A stretch of DNA of 64,000 nt from Marinibacterium sp050389775 (GTDB lineage Bacteria > Pseudomonadota > Alphaproteobacteria > Rhodobacterales > Rhodobacteraceae): assembly GCF_050389775.1 (NCBI RefSeq), contig NZ_CP177144.1, positions 2,604,001 to 2,668,000 of the forward strand, written 5' to 3'. The notes below the pieces were generated by a model. That model was not told the DNA's origin, did not search any database, and was given only the letters and a program-made list of their open reading frames with translations. Positions 1 through 11,795 of the stretch are shown here, one piece after another (position 1 is the first letter of the stretch; each line of letters opens with the position of its first letter). Both the position numbers and the translations under genes were made by a program.

Positions 1-203
1 CGGCCCAGCTCGGCCCCGTCCGGCCCGGTCACCACGACCTCTTCGCCGGCGGCCATCACGCCGTTGGAGAAGCCGATCTCGCCTTCGATAGCCGTGCCCG
101 AGGGAAAGACCGCGGCAATGACCTTGTGCGCCAGCGCCGGCAGCGGCACGGCACAGAGCGCCACGAGGGTCATGGGGATCAGCAGGCGGGGCAGGCGGGT
201 CAT
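1..203 (-). CDS. CbiL/NikL-like component of ECF metal transporter (partial, cut by window start)
   Basis: Only the first 67 codons are inside the window; the rest lies before position 1. The visible protein begins MTRLPRLLIPMT and has a typical Sec signal peptide ending in LPALAHK, followed by an exported beta-rich segment with GEIGFSNG and VVTGPDGAEL. This resembles the extracytoplasmic domain of CbiL/NikL proteins, accessory parts of cobalt/nickel ECF transporters. Its ATG overlaps the cbiM stop in an ATGA, so the two are translationally coupled. cbiQ and cbiO would be expected beyond the edge. The family call rests on a short N-terminus and on context. Confidence 0.7.
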   Translation of the reverse strand, partial: MTRLPRLLIPMTLVALCAVPLPALAHKVIAAVFPSGTAIEGEIGFSNGVMAAGEEVVVTGPDGAELG

Positions 204-820
204 CGGGCGGCGGCTCCGTTGAACGTGGTGAACAGCTCGGGCTTGACCTTGCGCGCCAGCAGCACGGCGCAGCCGGTCAGCAGGCCTTCGATGACCATGA
301 CGGGCAGGTGGGCCAAAAAGACCAGCCGGGCGGCGGGCAGGAATTCATCGCCCGACAGGGCCAGCGACAGGGCGACCATGGCCGTGGTGCCGGCAATGGC
401 CAGCGCCCCGCCGATGCCGCCCCAGATCGCTCCGGACAGCGGGCTGCCCCGGGCGACCAGCCGGCCCAGCACCAGCCCGACCAGCACCGCGGGCAGGGCG
501 ATGTTGACGGTGTTGACGCCCAGCACGGTCAGCCCGCCAAAGCCGAAGAACACGGTCTGCAGCAACAGGCCGACAAAGAGGGCGGGAAAGGCCGCCCAGC
601 CCAGCACCAGCCCGGCCAGGCCGTTGAGGATCAGGTGCACCGACGATGGCCCGATCGGCACGTGGATCAGCGAGGCCACGAAGAAACTGGCCGACAGCAT
701 GCCCGTGGCCGGGATGCGTTCGAGTGTCAGCGACCGCAGGCCCATGGCCACCCCGCCCACGGCGGCAATCGCGCCACCGATGACAACGGGGTTGGACAGG
801 GCGCCATCGACGATGTGCAT
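200..820 (-). CDS. cbiM: CbiM-family S component of cobalt/nickel ECF transporter
   Basis: A 206-residue integral membrane protein starting MHIVDGAL. The invariant N-terminal Met-His-Ile and following acidic residue form the metal site of CbiM/NikM proteins, where the N-terminus loops into the membrane to bind Co(II) or Ni(II). Several hydrophobic helices follow, with the family-typical IGPSSVHLILNGLAGLVLGW region near residue 55-80. It is the substrate-specific subunit and needs CbiQ and CbiO for energy. It starts 6 nt after the DUF4198 stop and overlaps the next gene by four bases. The metal cannot be fixed from CbiM alone; the upstream B12 riboswitch argues for cobalt. Confidence 0.9.
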   Translation of the reverse strand: MHIVDGALSNPVVIGGAIAAVGGVAMGLRSLTLERIPATGMLSASFFVASLIHVPIGPSSVHLILNGLAGLVLGWAAFPALFVGLLLQTVFFGFGGLTVLGVNTVNIALPAVLVGLVLGRLVARGSPLSGAIWGGIGGALAIAGTTAMVALSLALSGDEFLPAARLVFLAHLPVMVIEGLLTGCAVLLARKVKPELFTTFNGAAAR

Positions 821-826
821 GGCCGG

Positions 827-1636
827 TTACTCCAGGTCCCAGGCGCGGATCCAGATCACCGCGTCCTGGCTCAGCTCCTTGCCGTCGTGCTCGGTCGCGG
901 GGCCCGTGCCCAGGGCGGCAAAGCCCCAGTATCCGGCTTTCGGGATGCCGAAGGTGAAATAGCCGTTGGCATCCGACACCGCGACCACCGCGCCACCCGG
1001 CGGCGGGGCAACGACGGGCGCGGAGGCGGAGGCGCTCTCCATGTCGGGTTCGGCGGCCATGTATTCGATCTCGATCTCGGCGCCGGCGACCGGCGCGCCA
1101 TCGGCCAGGACCCGGCCCGTGAAGGTCGACCCGGCCAGCACGTTGTAGGGCTTGTTCAGCGGCACGATCTCGGTCGGCAGGCCCACGGGCTCCATCCAGT
1201 CGGTCGGCAGCTCGTTGCGGTTGAGGAAGGCCTTGGTCAGCTGCTGGATATAGATATCCTCGGATTCCTCGTAATAGGGCACCGGCACCGTCACCAGGAC
1301 GTAATCGCCCGAGCGTTTGACCGGCACCACGCCCCTGAAGGCCGCCCCGGTGTTCTCGCCGCCCGTGAAGTCGACCGGCTCCAGCGAGCCCTTGAGGTCG
1401 GTCTTTTCGCCGTTGTGGATCATGTAGAATTCTTCGGGCATCGCCAGGTCCATGACATGGCCGACGGTCATCGGATGCCAGAAGATCAGCTTGACCGGCA
1501 CATCGCCGGGCCGGTCGATCATCGTGTCGGTCGTGTATTCCAGCAGGAAATGGGCCCGGGCGGCGCCGGGGGCCAGAAACGGCACCATCGCGGCCAGGGC
1601 AGAGGCGGCCACCGCGGTCAGCAGGGTCTGTCTCAT
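827..1636 (-). CDS. DUF4198-domain periplasmic protein (NikK/CbiK-like)
   Basis: About 269 residues from ATG 1636, chosen because it starts a clean signal peptide (MRQTLLTAVAASAL...ARAHF) and has an AAGGA ribosome site on the minus strand just upstream; longer in-frame starts run into the riboswitch leader. The mature protein begins HFLLEYTTD, with His right after the cleavage site as usual for DUF4198. It has a C-terminal carboxypeptidase-regulatory-like beta domain near ADGAPVAGAEIEIEY. DUF4198 proteins accompany NikKLMQO/CbiKLMQO transporters and probably assist periplasmic metal capture. It is the first gene of the riboswitch-controlled operon. A run of Ala/Pro/Val near residue 205-220 looks like a flexible insert. 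Confidence 0.85.
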   Translation of the reverse strand: MRQTLLTAVAASALAAMVPFLAPGAARAHFLLEYTTDTMIDRPGDVPVKLIFWHPMTVGHVMDLAMPEEFYMIHNGEKTDLKGSLEPVDFTGGENTGAAFRGVVPVKRSGDYVLVTVPVPYYEESEDIYIQQLTKAFLNRNELPTDWMEPVGLPTEIVPLNKPYNVLAGSTFTGRVLADGAPVAGAEIEIEYMAAEPDMESASASAPVVAPPPGGAVVAVSDANGYFTFGIPKAGYWGFAALGTGPATEHDGKELSQDAVIWIRAWDLE

Positions 1637-1713
1637 GTGGTCTTCATCCTTGTCGACTTGCGCCACACCCGGCGCAATTGCTGTCAGGACGACAAGGGCG
1701 GCAGACCCGTTGA

Positions 1714-1790
1714 GCGGCGCGCAAGCCATGCGCCGCCACAGGCCAGACGCGCACCCCGGCGTCCGGTGGGAACGCCTTTTCCCAAAGGCG
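1714..1790 (-). promoter_or_regulatory. Leader hairpins between cobalamin riboswitch and DUF4198 start
   Basis: Two stable hairpins lie in the minus-strand leader downstream of the aptamer. One pairs 1773-1779 with 1784-1790 (CGCCTTT with AAAGGCG) and touches the aptamer 3' end. The other pairs 1714-1720 with 1730-1736 (GCGGCGC with GCGCCGC). Neither is followed by a T run, so an RBS-occluding or Rho-dependent switch is more likely than an intrinsic terminator. The role is inferred; the pairings are read directly. Confidence 0.45.
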
Positions 1791-1792
1791 CT

Positions 1793-1985
1793 TGTCCGGC
1801 AGGTCTCCTGACTTGCGGGTCGTGGCGCCGGTCTGGCCTTCCCGGATTGCTCCAGTGGCATGTCAGCCGCGCTCGCCGCTTACAGTTGCGGGGGCAGTTG
1901 CAGACTTGGCGCGTCCGGGCAAAGGCCCCTGGCGCCGCACTGCATTCCCTCTTTCCTCCGGGCCCCCGAAAGGCCCCGGAACCGG
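1793..1985 (-). promoter_or_regulatory. Cobalamin (AdoCbl) riboswitch
   Basis: Read on the minus strand, the segment carries the full string of conserved cobalamin-aptamer blocks in order: GGGAATGCAGTGCGG, then CCCCGCAACTGTAAGCGG, GCCACTGG, CGGGAAGGCC, and the B12 box AAGTCAGGAGACCTGCC (about 1798-1814). Such riboswitches switch off B12-synthesis and cobalt-uptake genes when adenosylcobalamin is abundant. It sits about 155 nt upstream of the DUF4198-cbiM-cbiL operon on the same strand, which fits cobalt import. The outer boundary near 1985 is approximate. Confidence 0.95.
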
Positions 1986-2222
1986 TCGCCGTCACGCTTG
2001 GCAGGAAACCCGCGCAGCTGTCAATCGGCAAATCCGGCCGTGTGGCGCGGTCCGGCCCCTGTCCCGCGCCGCCCGGCCATGCCCTGCAAGCGCATTGGGC
2101 GATCCATCGAAATGCGGGGCATCTTCATGACTGAGGCTCATATTCTTCTTTCCCATTATGAATTTGCCCTCAGTTCCCCACGCGCGGTAAAGAGGGCGCG
2201 ATCAAACTCGCGAGCCCCATCC

Positions 2223-5989
<3,767 letters not shown>

Positions 5990-6018
5990 GGCAGGGACCC
6001 TGTTGGCGAGAACGCATG

Positions 6019-6047
6019 CACCGTCCGGCATTGCCGGGCGGTGTTTT
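6019..6047 (+). terminator. Intrinsic terminator after metH
   Basis: An 11-bp stem pairs 6019-6029 (CACCGTCCGGC) with 6033-6043 (GCCGGGCGGTG, one G-U pair) around an ATT loop and runs straight into TTTT on the plus strand. It lies 30 nt past the metH stop, between convergent genes. Confidence 0.9.
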
Positions 6048-6081
6048 CATGTCGGGCGTGACCCGTGGCGCAGCCAGGCAG

Positions 6082-6783
6082 TCAGGCGCCATAGCCGATC
6101 CCCGGGTGCAGCGCCTCAAGCCCGGCGATCAGCGCCTGGGCGGTGGGATGCAGCCCGCCGGGCGCAAAGGCCATCGTCGAGGTGAAACAGCCGATGCGCG
6201 TGTCCAGCCGGGCCTCGATCCTGTGTTCGGGGCCGTCGGTCATCTCGACCCGCGTGGCCTCCAGCCCGGGGCCGCAGAGCGCGGCGGCCACGGCAAAGTT
6301 CAGCTCGTCGGGAAAGGCCGCCGCCGCCGCGCGCAGCGGGCCGGCAAATTCGGCTCCCGATCCGGGCCGCGAGATCCGCAGCACCAGCCCGGTGGCCAGC
6401 CCGGGCGGCACCTGGGCCACGCCGGCCACCCAGGGACCGAACAGCCGCAGCCCGTGGCCATGGGTCCGGGCCACGCCCGCGAGCCGGTCGCGCAGGCTGT
6501 CATCGACCAGCGCGGCGGCGCCCACCGACCAGACCGGCGCATGGGCCAGGCAGGCCGCGCCATGGGCGCGCAGCGCGCCGGGGCCGGCGGTGTCGAGGAT
6601 CAGGTCGCAGGGGGTCGACAGGAAGTCATCCGCATCTCCGGTGTCGGGCCGGCCGCTGCGGGTCAGCACGCGCCCGGGGATCAGCCCGGGCGCGGCATCG
6701 AGATGGGCCAGCACCTGCCGGCCGATCCGGCCATGGCCGATGACGGCCACGACCAGGTCGCGGGGGCCGGCCGGTGCCTTCAT
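6082..6783 (-). CDS. L-aspartate dehydrogenase-family protein (DUF108)
   Basis: 233 residues from ATG 6783; a GTG one codon earlier is possible. The N-terminal Rossmann fold has GHGRIG near residue 15-20, and the C-terminal half matches the aspartate-dehydrogenase domain, including FPDELNFAVAAALCGPG and RVEMTDGP. Known members (NadX type) oxidise L-aspartate to iminoaspartate with NAD(P). Here it is the last gene of a Liv-transporter operon, 11 nt after the binding-protein stop, so it may act on an imported amino acid rather than in NAD synthesis. It is somewhat shorter than NadX (~265 aa). Exact substrate unknown. Confidence 0.82.
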   Translation of the reverse strand: MKAPAGPRDLVVAVIGHGRIGRQVLAHLDAAPGLIPGRVLTRSGRPDTGDADDFLSTPCDLILDTAGPGALRAHGAACLAHAPVWSVGAAALVDDSLRDRLAGVARTHGHGLRLFGPWVAGVAQVPPGLATGLVLRISRPGSGAEFAGPLRAAAAAFPDELNFAVAAALCGPGLEATRVEMTDGPEHRIEARLDTRIGCFTSTMAFAPGGLHPTAQALIAGLEALHPGIGYGA

Positions 6784-6794
6784 CACCTTGCCGC

Positions 6795-8072
6795 TCAGTT
6801 GCCCGTCAGCAGGCTGCGGACCTCTTCCTGGGTGATGTAGCTGACCTCTTCGGTGCCGGTTTCGGTGAATTTCCAGGTCACCGCCGGGGCGGCCACGTCG
6901 CCATTGGCGTCAAAGACCACGTTGCCCGTGGCCCCCTGGTACATCACCGTGCCGCCCGCGCCGAGCACCTCGATGGCCTGGGCAAAGCCGTCGGCATCGG
7001 CGGTCACCGGCGTGCCGGCCGGATCGGTCACCCGGGCCACGGCGGCGGCGATGTCCTTGCCCGTCGCATCGGGGCCGGCGGCCTGCATGGCCAGCAGGGC
7101 GATCATCGCCGCGTCATAGCTGTTGGGCAGGCCCGGGCCGTTGGGCGCGCCGCCGAAACGCTCGGTATAGCTGGCGACGAAGGCATCGGCGCTGGCCACG
7201 CGCGGCGCGGCATTGTCCATGCCCACGGCCTGGGTCAGGTATTTCGCGCCCACGGCCTCGCGGAATTCATCCGAACGCAGCGAATTGGAAAAGACCATCT
7301 TCTGGCCGCCGCCCAGTGACAGCCATTCGCGGATCAGCACGCCGCCCTCGGTCGGATAGAGCAGGCCCACGATGCCCTCGGGCGCCCCGGCCAGGGCGCT
7401 GGTCACCTCGGCCCGGTAGGACGGCTGGTTGGCATTGACGGCCACGCTTTCGATCACCTCGATGCCCAGGCCTTCGAGGTAGCCGGCCAGCCGCTTTGCG
7501 TAATCCTGGCCCCAGTCGTCGTTCTTGTAGAACAGCGCCACCTTGCCCAGGCCCTGGTCCTGCACGATCCTGGCCGTCACCGCGGCCTGGATCTCGGTCG
7601 TGGGATAGGTGCGGAACCACAGGCCCTCGGTCTTGCCCTCCTGGGCCAGCTCGGTAAAGGCCGTGGCCGCCGAGCAGCAGGAGAATTCGGGGATGCCCGC
7701 CGGCACGGCCACGGTGGTCAGGATGGGCATCGACACGCCCGAACCCACGGCGCCCAGCAGCAGCTTGGCACCGTCGAGGTCGACCAGGGCCTTGGCCGCA
7801 TCGACGCCGACCTTGGGGTCGTTCTGGGAATCGCGCAGCATCAGGTCGACGGTGCAGCCGTTGACCCCGCCGCCGGCATTGGCCTGGTCGACGGCAAATT
7901 GCGCCGTCTCGGCGATCGGCCGGCCCCAGTCGAGCGAGGTCGGAAAGATCCCGCCGATCTTGACCGTGCAGGATTGCGCCGCCGCGCCGCTGGCCAGGGC
8001 CGCAAGGCCCGCGCCCATGGTCAGCGCCAGGGCCAGGCCGGCCGGCCGGGTGGTTTTGGTCTTGGATGTCAT
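6795..8072 (-). CDS. Branched-chain-type amino-acid ABC transporter, substrate-binding protein (LivK-like)
   Basis: 425 residues from ATG 8072, which begins a clear signal peptide (GLALALTMGAGLAALASGAAAQ). Earlier in-frame starts would translate a repeat-rich spacer and are not credible. The mature protein begins CTVKIGGIFPTSLDWGRP and follows the periplasmic-binding type I fold of Liv proteins (AETAQFAVDQANAGGGVNG, VLIREWLSLGG). It would deliver its ligand to the LivHM channel encoded upstream in the operon. These proteins bind amino acids, amides, short acids or aromatic acids, so the ligand is open; the dehydrogenase-like neighbours suggest an amino or hydroxy acid. Confidence 0.92.
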   Translation of the reverse strand: MTSKTKTTRPAGLALALTMGAGLAALASGAAAQSCTVKIGGIFPTSLDWGRPIAETAQFAVDQANAGGGVNGCTVDLMLRDSQNDPKVGVDAAKALVDLDGAKLLLGAVGSGVSMPILTTVAVPAGIPEFSCCSAATAFTELAQEGKTEGLWFRTYPTTEIQAAVTARIVQDQGLGKVALFYKNDDWGQDYAKRLAGYLEGLGIEVIESVAVNANQPSYRAEVTSALAGAPEGIVGLLYPTEGGVLIREWLSLGGGQKMVFSNSLRSDEFREAVGAKYLTQAVGMDNAAPRVASADAFVASYTERFGGAPNGPGLPNSYDAAMIALLAMQAAGPDATGKDIAAAVARVTDPAGTPVTADADGFAQAIEVLGAGGTVMYQGATGNVVFDANGDVAAPAVTWKFTETGTEEVSYITQEEVRSLLTGN

Positions 8073-8277
8073 GGTCTTCTTGGCTCCCTGTTGGCCGGGG
8101 AACTTGCCCCGGATTGGTTCCTGTTGATCTTGTTGGTCCGGTTGGTCCTGTTGGTCCCGGCCGGTGTCAGGCCCGGTTCCGCTGTCCTTGCCCGTGCCAA
8201 TCCCGGTGCCAATCCCGGTGCGGATCCCCGTGCCACCGGCCCGGCCGTTGCCGGGGGGCGTGCTGGGGTCCGGCCGG
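8073..8277 (-). repeat. Low-complexity spacer inside the liv operon
   Basis: This 205-nt gap between livM and the binding-protein gene is unusual in an operon whose other junctions overlap or are nearly contiguous. It is made of short degenerate tandem units: four GTTGGTCC-like copies around 8130-8160 and copies of CCAATCCCGGTG around 8195-8225. The minus strand is open but would encode Gly-Thr and Gln-Asp repeats and has no recognisable domain. I treat it as non-coding repeat expansion. Confidence 0.6.
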
Positions 8278-9237
8278 TCATCGCCGCGCCTCGCGGCGCC
8301 CGGGCCGGGCAATCAGCAGCCGCTCGGGAAACAGCCCCTGCGGCCGCCAGAACAGCATGGCCACGATGACCGTGCCGATCAGCACGTATTGGATCGACCC
8401 GGTGTAAAGCTGCATCTCAAGCGGGGCGAAACGCGCCAGGGCCCAGCCGCTCAGGGTCCAGGCCGCCCAGACCAGCACCGTGCCCAGGATCGCCCCGGCA
8501 TTGTTGCCCGCCCCGCCGACGATCAGCATGGCCCAGATCTGGAAGGTCAGGATGGGCAGCACGTCCTGCGGGCTGACAAAGCCGTAGAACGTGGCAAAAA
8601 GCCCGCCCGACAAGCCCATGATGACCGACCCGGTGACAAAGGCCGTCAGGCGCACCCGGGCCGGGGCCTTGCCCAGCGACCGCGCGGCGGTCTCGTCTTC
8701 GCGGATGCCGCGCAGCAGCCGGCCGAAGGGCGAGGCCACCAGCCGTTCGAGAAAGAGATAGACCGCGCCCAGCACCAGCAGGACAAAGGCCAGGAACCCG
8801 GCATTATAGGCCAGCCCGGCGCCAAGAACGTCTTGCAGCGGCCGTTCGAACCCGCGCAGGCCCTGGGCTCCGCCGCTCAGCCAGCTGGCATTGCGCGCCA
8901 CGCTTTCAAAGGTGATGGCCACGCCAAAGGTCGCGATGGCCAGGTAATCGTGGCGCAGGTGCAGGGTGAACCGCCCGACGACCAACGCCAGCAGCCCGGC
9001 GCCCAGCCCGCCGCCGGCCAGGGCCAGCAGGTAGGGCAGGGCCAGCCCGCCCAGCCGGTCGGGCTGGTCCATGCCGCCCAGGATCAGCGTGACATAGGCG
9101 CCCATGCCGAAGAACGCCGCCACGCCGCCGTTGAAGAGGCCGGTATTGCCCCATTGCAGGTTCAGCCCCAGCACGGCGATGGCCAGGATGGCCGCCATGG
9201 TCGAGAAGAACACCAGGTAGGAAACCACGCCGATCAT
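8278..9237 (-). CDS. Branched-chain-type ABC transporter permease LivM
   Basis: 319 residues, starting MIGVVSYLVFFSTMAAI. Multiple hydrophobic helices carry the LivM signatures LNLQWGNTGLFNGGVAAFFG near residue 25-45 and RLLRGIREDETAARSLGK near residue 175-190, the coupling loop that contacts the ATPases. It pairs with LivH, whose stop overlaps this start (9234-9237). The C-terminus is a basic Arg-rich tail (ARPGRREARR). Confidence 0.94.
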   Translation of the reverse strand: MIGVVSYLVFFSTMAAILAIAVLGLNLQWGNTGLFNGGVAAFFGMGAYVTLILGGMDQPDRLGGLALPYLLALAGGGLGAGLLALVVGRFTLHLRHDYLAIATFGVAITFESVARNASWLSGGAQGLRGFERPLQDVLGAGLAYNAGFLAFVLLVLGAVYLFLERLVASPFGRLLRGIREDETAARSLGKAPARVRLTAFVTGSVIMGLSGGLFATFYGFVSPQDVLPILTFQIWAMLIVGGAGNNAGAILGTVLVWAAWTLSGWALARFAPLEMQLYTGSIQYVLIGTVIVAMLFWRPQGLFPERLLIARPGRREARR

Positions 9238-10148
9238 GCCCGTTCCTCTCCGAAAAGGCCGTTGGGCCGGATCATCAGCACGACGAGGATGATCAGGAAC
9301 GGAAATGACGGGGCATAGCCCGAGGGCACGACCAGCAGCGCCAGGTTGGCCGCGATGCCGATGACAAAGCCGCCGGCCACGGCGCCATAGACCGAGCCGA
9401 TGCCGCCGACGATCGTGGCGGCGAAGACCGGCAGCAACAGGTCCGAGCCCATCATCGGCGTGATCTGGTTGGTCAGCCCGTAGAACACCCCGGCCGCCGC
9501 GGCCAGCCCGCCGCCGATCAGCCAGACCGCGGCAATGATCCGCGACAGGCGGATGCCGTTGACCTGGGCCAGGGCCGGGTTCTCGGCCACCGCGCGCAGG
9601 GCAAAGCCGAAGGTCGTGCGCGACAGCACCAGGTGCAGAAGGCCCATGCAGACCAGTGCGGCGACCAGCACGAAGATCTGGTCGGGCTTGACCAGGATCA
9701 GCGGGTCACGGCTGAGCACCATGGCAAAGGCGATGTCGTCGCTGTAGAACACCGGCGACAGGCCGAAGGCCAGGCCGATCAGGTTGCGCAGGATCAGCGC
9801 CACGCCGAACGAGGCGAAGACCATGGATTGCGGCACGCCCCGCGCGCGCACCCGGCGAAAGACCAGCCGGTCGATCAGCACCGCGCTGAGCCCGGTCAGG
9901 CCCATCGACAGCACCATGGCCAGCAGCAGGGCCAGGCTCATCGACAGCGGGCCGATGGCCGCGCCCAGCGGGGGCAGCACCACGGCCAGCACCCGTTCGA
10001 AGACCAGCGCGCAATAGGCCCCCACCGACAACAGCTCGGCATGGGAGAAATTGGCAAAGCGCAGCATGTGCATGACCATGGTCAGCCCGATCGCGCCCAG
10101 CGAATAGATGGCGCCCACCAGCACCCCGTCGATCAGCGACTGGATCAT
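9234..10148 (-). CDS. Branched-chain-type ABC transporter permease LivH
   Basis: 304 residues of polytopic membrane protein with LivH hallmarks: GVLVGAIYSLGAIGLTMVMHMLR in the first 30 residues (shown here only as a region, residues 8-30), FGFALRAVAENPALAQVNGI near 190-210 and MMGSDLLLPVFAATIVGG near 240. It forms the inner-membrane channel with LivM. Four-base overlaps with livF before and livM after show a tightly coupled operon. Confidence 0.94.
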   Translation of the reverse strand: MIQSLIDGVLVGAIYSLGAIGLTMVMHMLRFANFSHAELLSVGAYCALVFERVLAVVLPPLGAAIGPLSMSLALLLAMVLSMGLTGLSAVLIDRLVFRRVRARGVPQSMVFASFGVALILRNLIGLAFGLSPVFYSDDIAFAMVLSRDPLILVKPDQIFVLVAALVCMGLLHLVLSRTTFGFALRAVAENPALAQVNGIRLSRIIAAVWLIGGGLAAAAGVFYGLTNQITPMMGSDLLLPVFAATIVGGIGSVYGAVAGGFVIGIAANLALLVVPSGYAPSFPFLIILVVLMIRPNGLFGEERA

Positions 10149-11029
10149 GATGTCACCCTTGCGCGCTTGCCGCCCAGGTAGATGTCGGCCACCACCCGGT
10201 CGCCCAGCAGCTCGGCCGCCTTGCCGTCGACCTGGTTGCGGCCCTCGGCCAGGATGTAGCAGTGATCGGCCAGTTTCAGCGCCTGGGTCACGTTCTGTTC
10301 GACCAGCAGGATCGTCACGCCCTGGCGCGTCAGGTCGCGGGCCATGCCCAGCACCTCCTGCGCGGCCATCGGCGACAGCCCGGCCGAGGGCTCGTCCATC
10401 AGGATCAGCCGCGGCTCGACGGCCAGGGCATTGGCCACGGCCAGGAACTGGCGCTGCCCGCCCGACAGCGCCCCGGCCTTTTCGCCGCGCTTGGCCGCCA
10501 GGGGCGGAAAGGTCTCGTAGAGCCGTTCCAGCCGGGCCTTGCGCGCCTTGCCCGCCCGGCGCAGCGCCAGGGCGAGGTTTTCCTCGATGGTCAGCGAGCG
10601 GAAGATGTTGTCGGTCTGGGGCACATAGGCCATGGCCTCGTCGGCCAGGGCATGGGGCGCGATATTGGTGATGTCGCGGCCGTCGTGGCGCACCTGGCCG
10701 GCGCTGACGGGCACCAGCCCGGCAATCGCCTTGATCAGCGTCGACTTGCCCGCGCCGTTGGGCCCGATGATCACGGTCACGCTGGCCGGGGCCACGGCGA
10801 TCGACACGTCGCGCAGGATCGGCAGGTCGGGCACATAGCCCGCGGTCACGCCGCTGGCCGTCAGGATCGGCTGGGGCGTGTCAGAGGAGGGCGTGTCTGC
10901 CGGTGTCGTGCCCTGGCGGGCCACGTTCGAGGGGCGCGCATCTGTCGGGGACGCGGCGGAGGAACTCGGATCAGCCGGTCTTGCATCGGTCGGGGCCGCA
11001 TCGGGCCGGGGCGGGCGCATGTCAGGCAT
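10145..11029 (-). CDS. Branched-chain-type ABC transporter ATPase LivF, with low-complexity N-terminal extension
   Basis: 294 residues from ATG 11029, which overlaps the livG stop by 8 nt (ATG 11020 is an alternative). The NBD has Walker A GPNGAGKST, a signature LSGGQRQFLAVANAL (LivF more often has LSGGEQQ) and Walker B RLILMDEPSAG. Oddly, the ATPase domain starts only around residue 53, after an extension of Pro, Ala, Asp, Ser and Thr with repeated PTDARP. Normal LivF is ~235 residues. The extension is probably disordered and may be a local repeat expansion. It hydrolyses ATP with LivG to drive import. Confidence 0.92.
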   Translation of the reverse strand: MPDMRPPRPDAAPTDARPADPSSSAASPTDARPSNVARQGTTPADTPSSDTPQPILTASGVTAGYVPDLPILRDVSIAVAPASVTVIIGPNGAGKSTLIKAIAGLVPVSAGQVRHDGRDITNIAPHALADEAMAYVPQTDNIFRSLTIEENLALALRRAGKARKARLERLYETFPPLAAKRGEKAGALSGGQRQFLAVANALAVEPRLILMDEPSAGLSPMAAQEVLGMARDLTRQGVTILLVEQNVTQALKLADHCYILAEGRNQVDGKAAELLGDRVVADIYLGGKRARVTS

Positions 11030-11795
11030 CGGCCGGCGCTCCCAGGTAGGCATCCAGCAGCACCGGGTTGGCCCGGGCCTCGTCCGCCGTGCCCTCAAAG
11101 ATCACCCGGCCTTCGGCCAGGGCGATCACCGGGTCGCAATGGCGCATGATGAAATCCATGTCGTGTTCGATGATCAGAAAGGTCGTGCCCTGGCGGTTGA
11201 GCTCTTCGATCTTCTCGATCAGTACGCCGGTCAGCGTCGGGTTCACCCCCGCCGCCGGCTCGTCCAGCAGGATCAGCCGCGGATCGCCCATCAGCACGCG
11301 GGCCAGTTCCAGCAGCTTCATCTGCCCGCCCGAGATCTTGCCCGCCGGGTGATCGGCCAGCGGTGCCAGCGTCACGAAATCCAACACCTCAAGCGCCTTG
11401 CGCCGAAAGGCCGCTTCCTGCGCCCGCACCTTGCCAGGCCGCAGGAACAGCCCGCCCAGCCGTTCGCCGGCCTGGTCCTGGGGCGCCAGCATCAGGTTTT
11501 CCAGCACCGACATCCGGGCAAAGGGCCGGGGGATCTGAAAGGTCCGGCCCAGCCCGGCGGCATAGCGCGCATCCGGGGCCAGCCCGGTGACCTCTTGCCC
11601 GTCCAGCCGCACCTCGCCGGCGCTGGGGCGCAGCTCGCCGGTCAGCAGGTTGAACAGCGTCGACTTGCCCGCGCCATTGGGTCCGATCAGCCCGGTGATC
11701 GAGCCCCGGCGCACCGTCAGCGATACGTCGTCCACCGCCCGGAACGGGCCGAAATCGCGGGTCAGCCCGCGCGTCGTCAGCAGGCCGTCAGCCAT
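11022..11795 (-). CDS. Branched-chain-type ABC transporter ATPase LivG
   Basis: 257 residues. Walker A GPNGAGKST near residue 38-46, signature ISGGQMKLLELAR near 155, Walker B RLILLDEPAAGVNP near 170, and H-loop IIEHDMDFI. The last motif and the length are typical of LivG. It overlaps the aldo/keto reductase gene by 8 nt upstream and livF by 8 nt downstream, so the enzyme genes and the transporter share one transcript. Confidence 0.94.
   Translation of the reverse strand: MADGLLTTRGLTRDFGPFRAVDDVSLTVRRGSITGLIGPNGAGKSTLFNLLTGELRPSAGEVRLDGQEVTGLAPDARYAAGLGRTFQIPRPFARMSVLENLMLAPQDQAGERLGGLFLRPGKVRAQEAAFRRKALEVLDFVTLAPLADHPAGKISGGQMKLLELARVLMGDPRLILLDEPAAGVNPTLTGVLIEKIEELNRQGTTFLIIEHDMDFIMRHCDPVIALAEGRVIFEGTADEARANPVLLDAYLGAPADA

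Noticed and set aside
2000..2222. SAM- or SAH-type riboswitch upstream of metH
   Set aside because: I looked for SAM-II, SAM/SAH and SAH aptamer blocks on the plus strand and found none; a short AT-rich patch near 2130-2170 is more likely a promoter.
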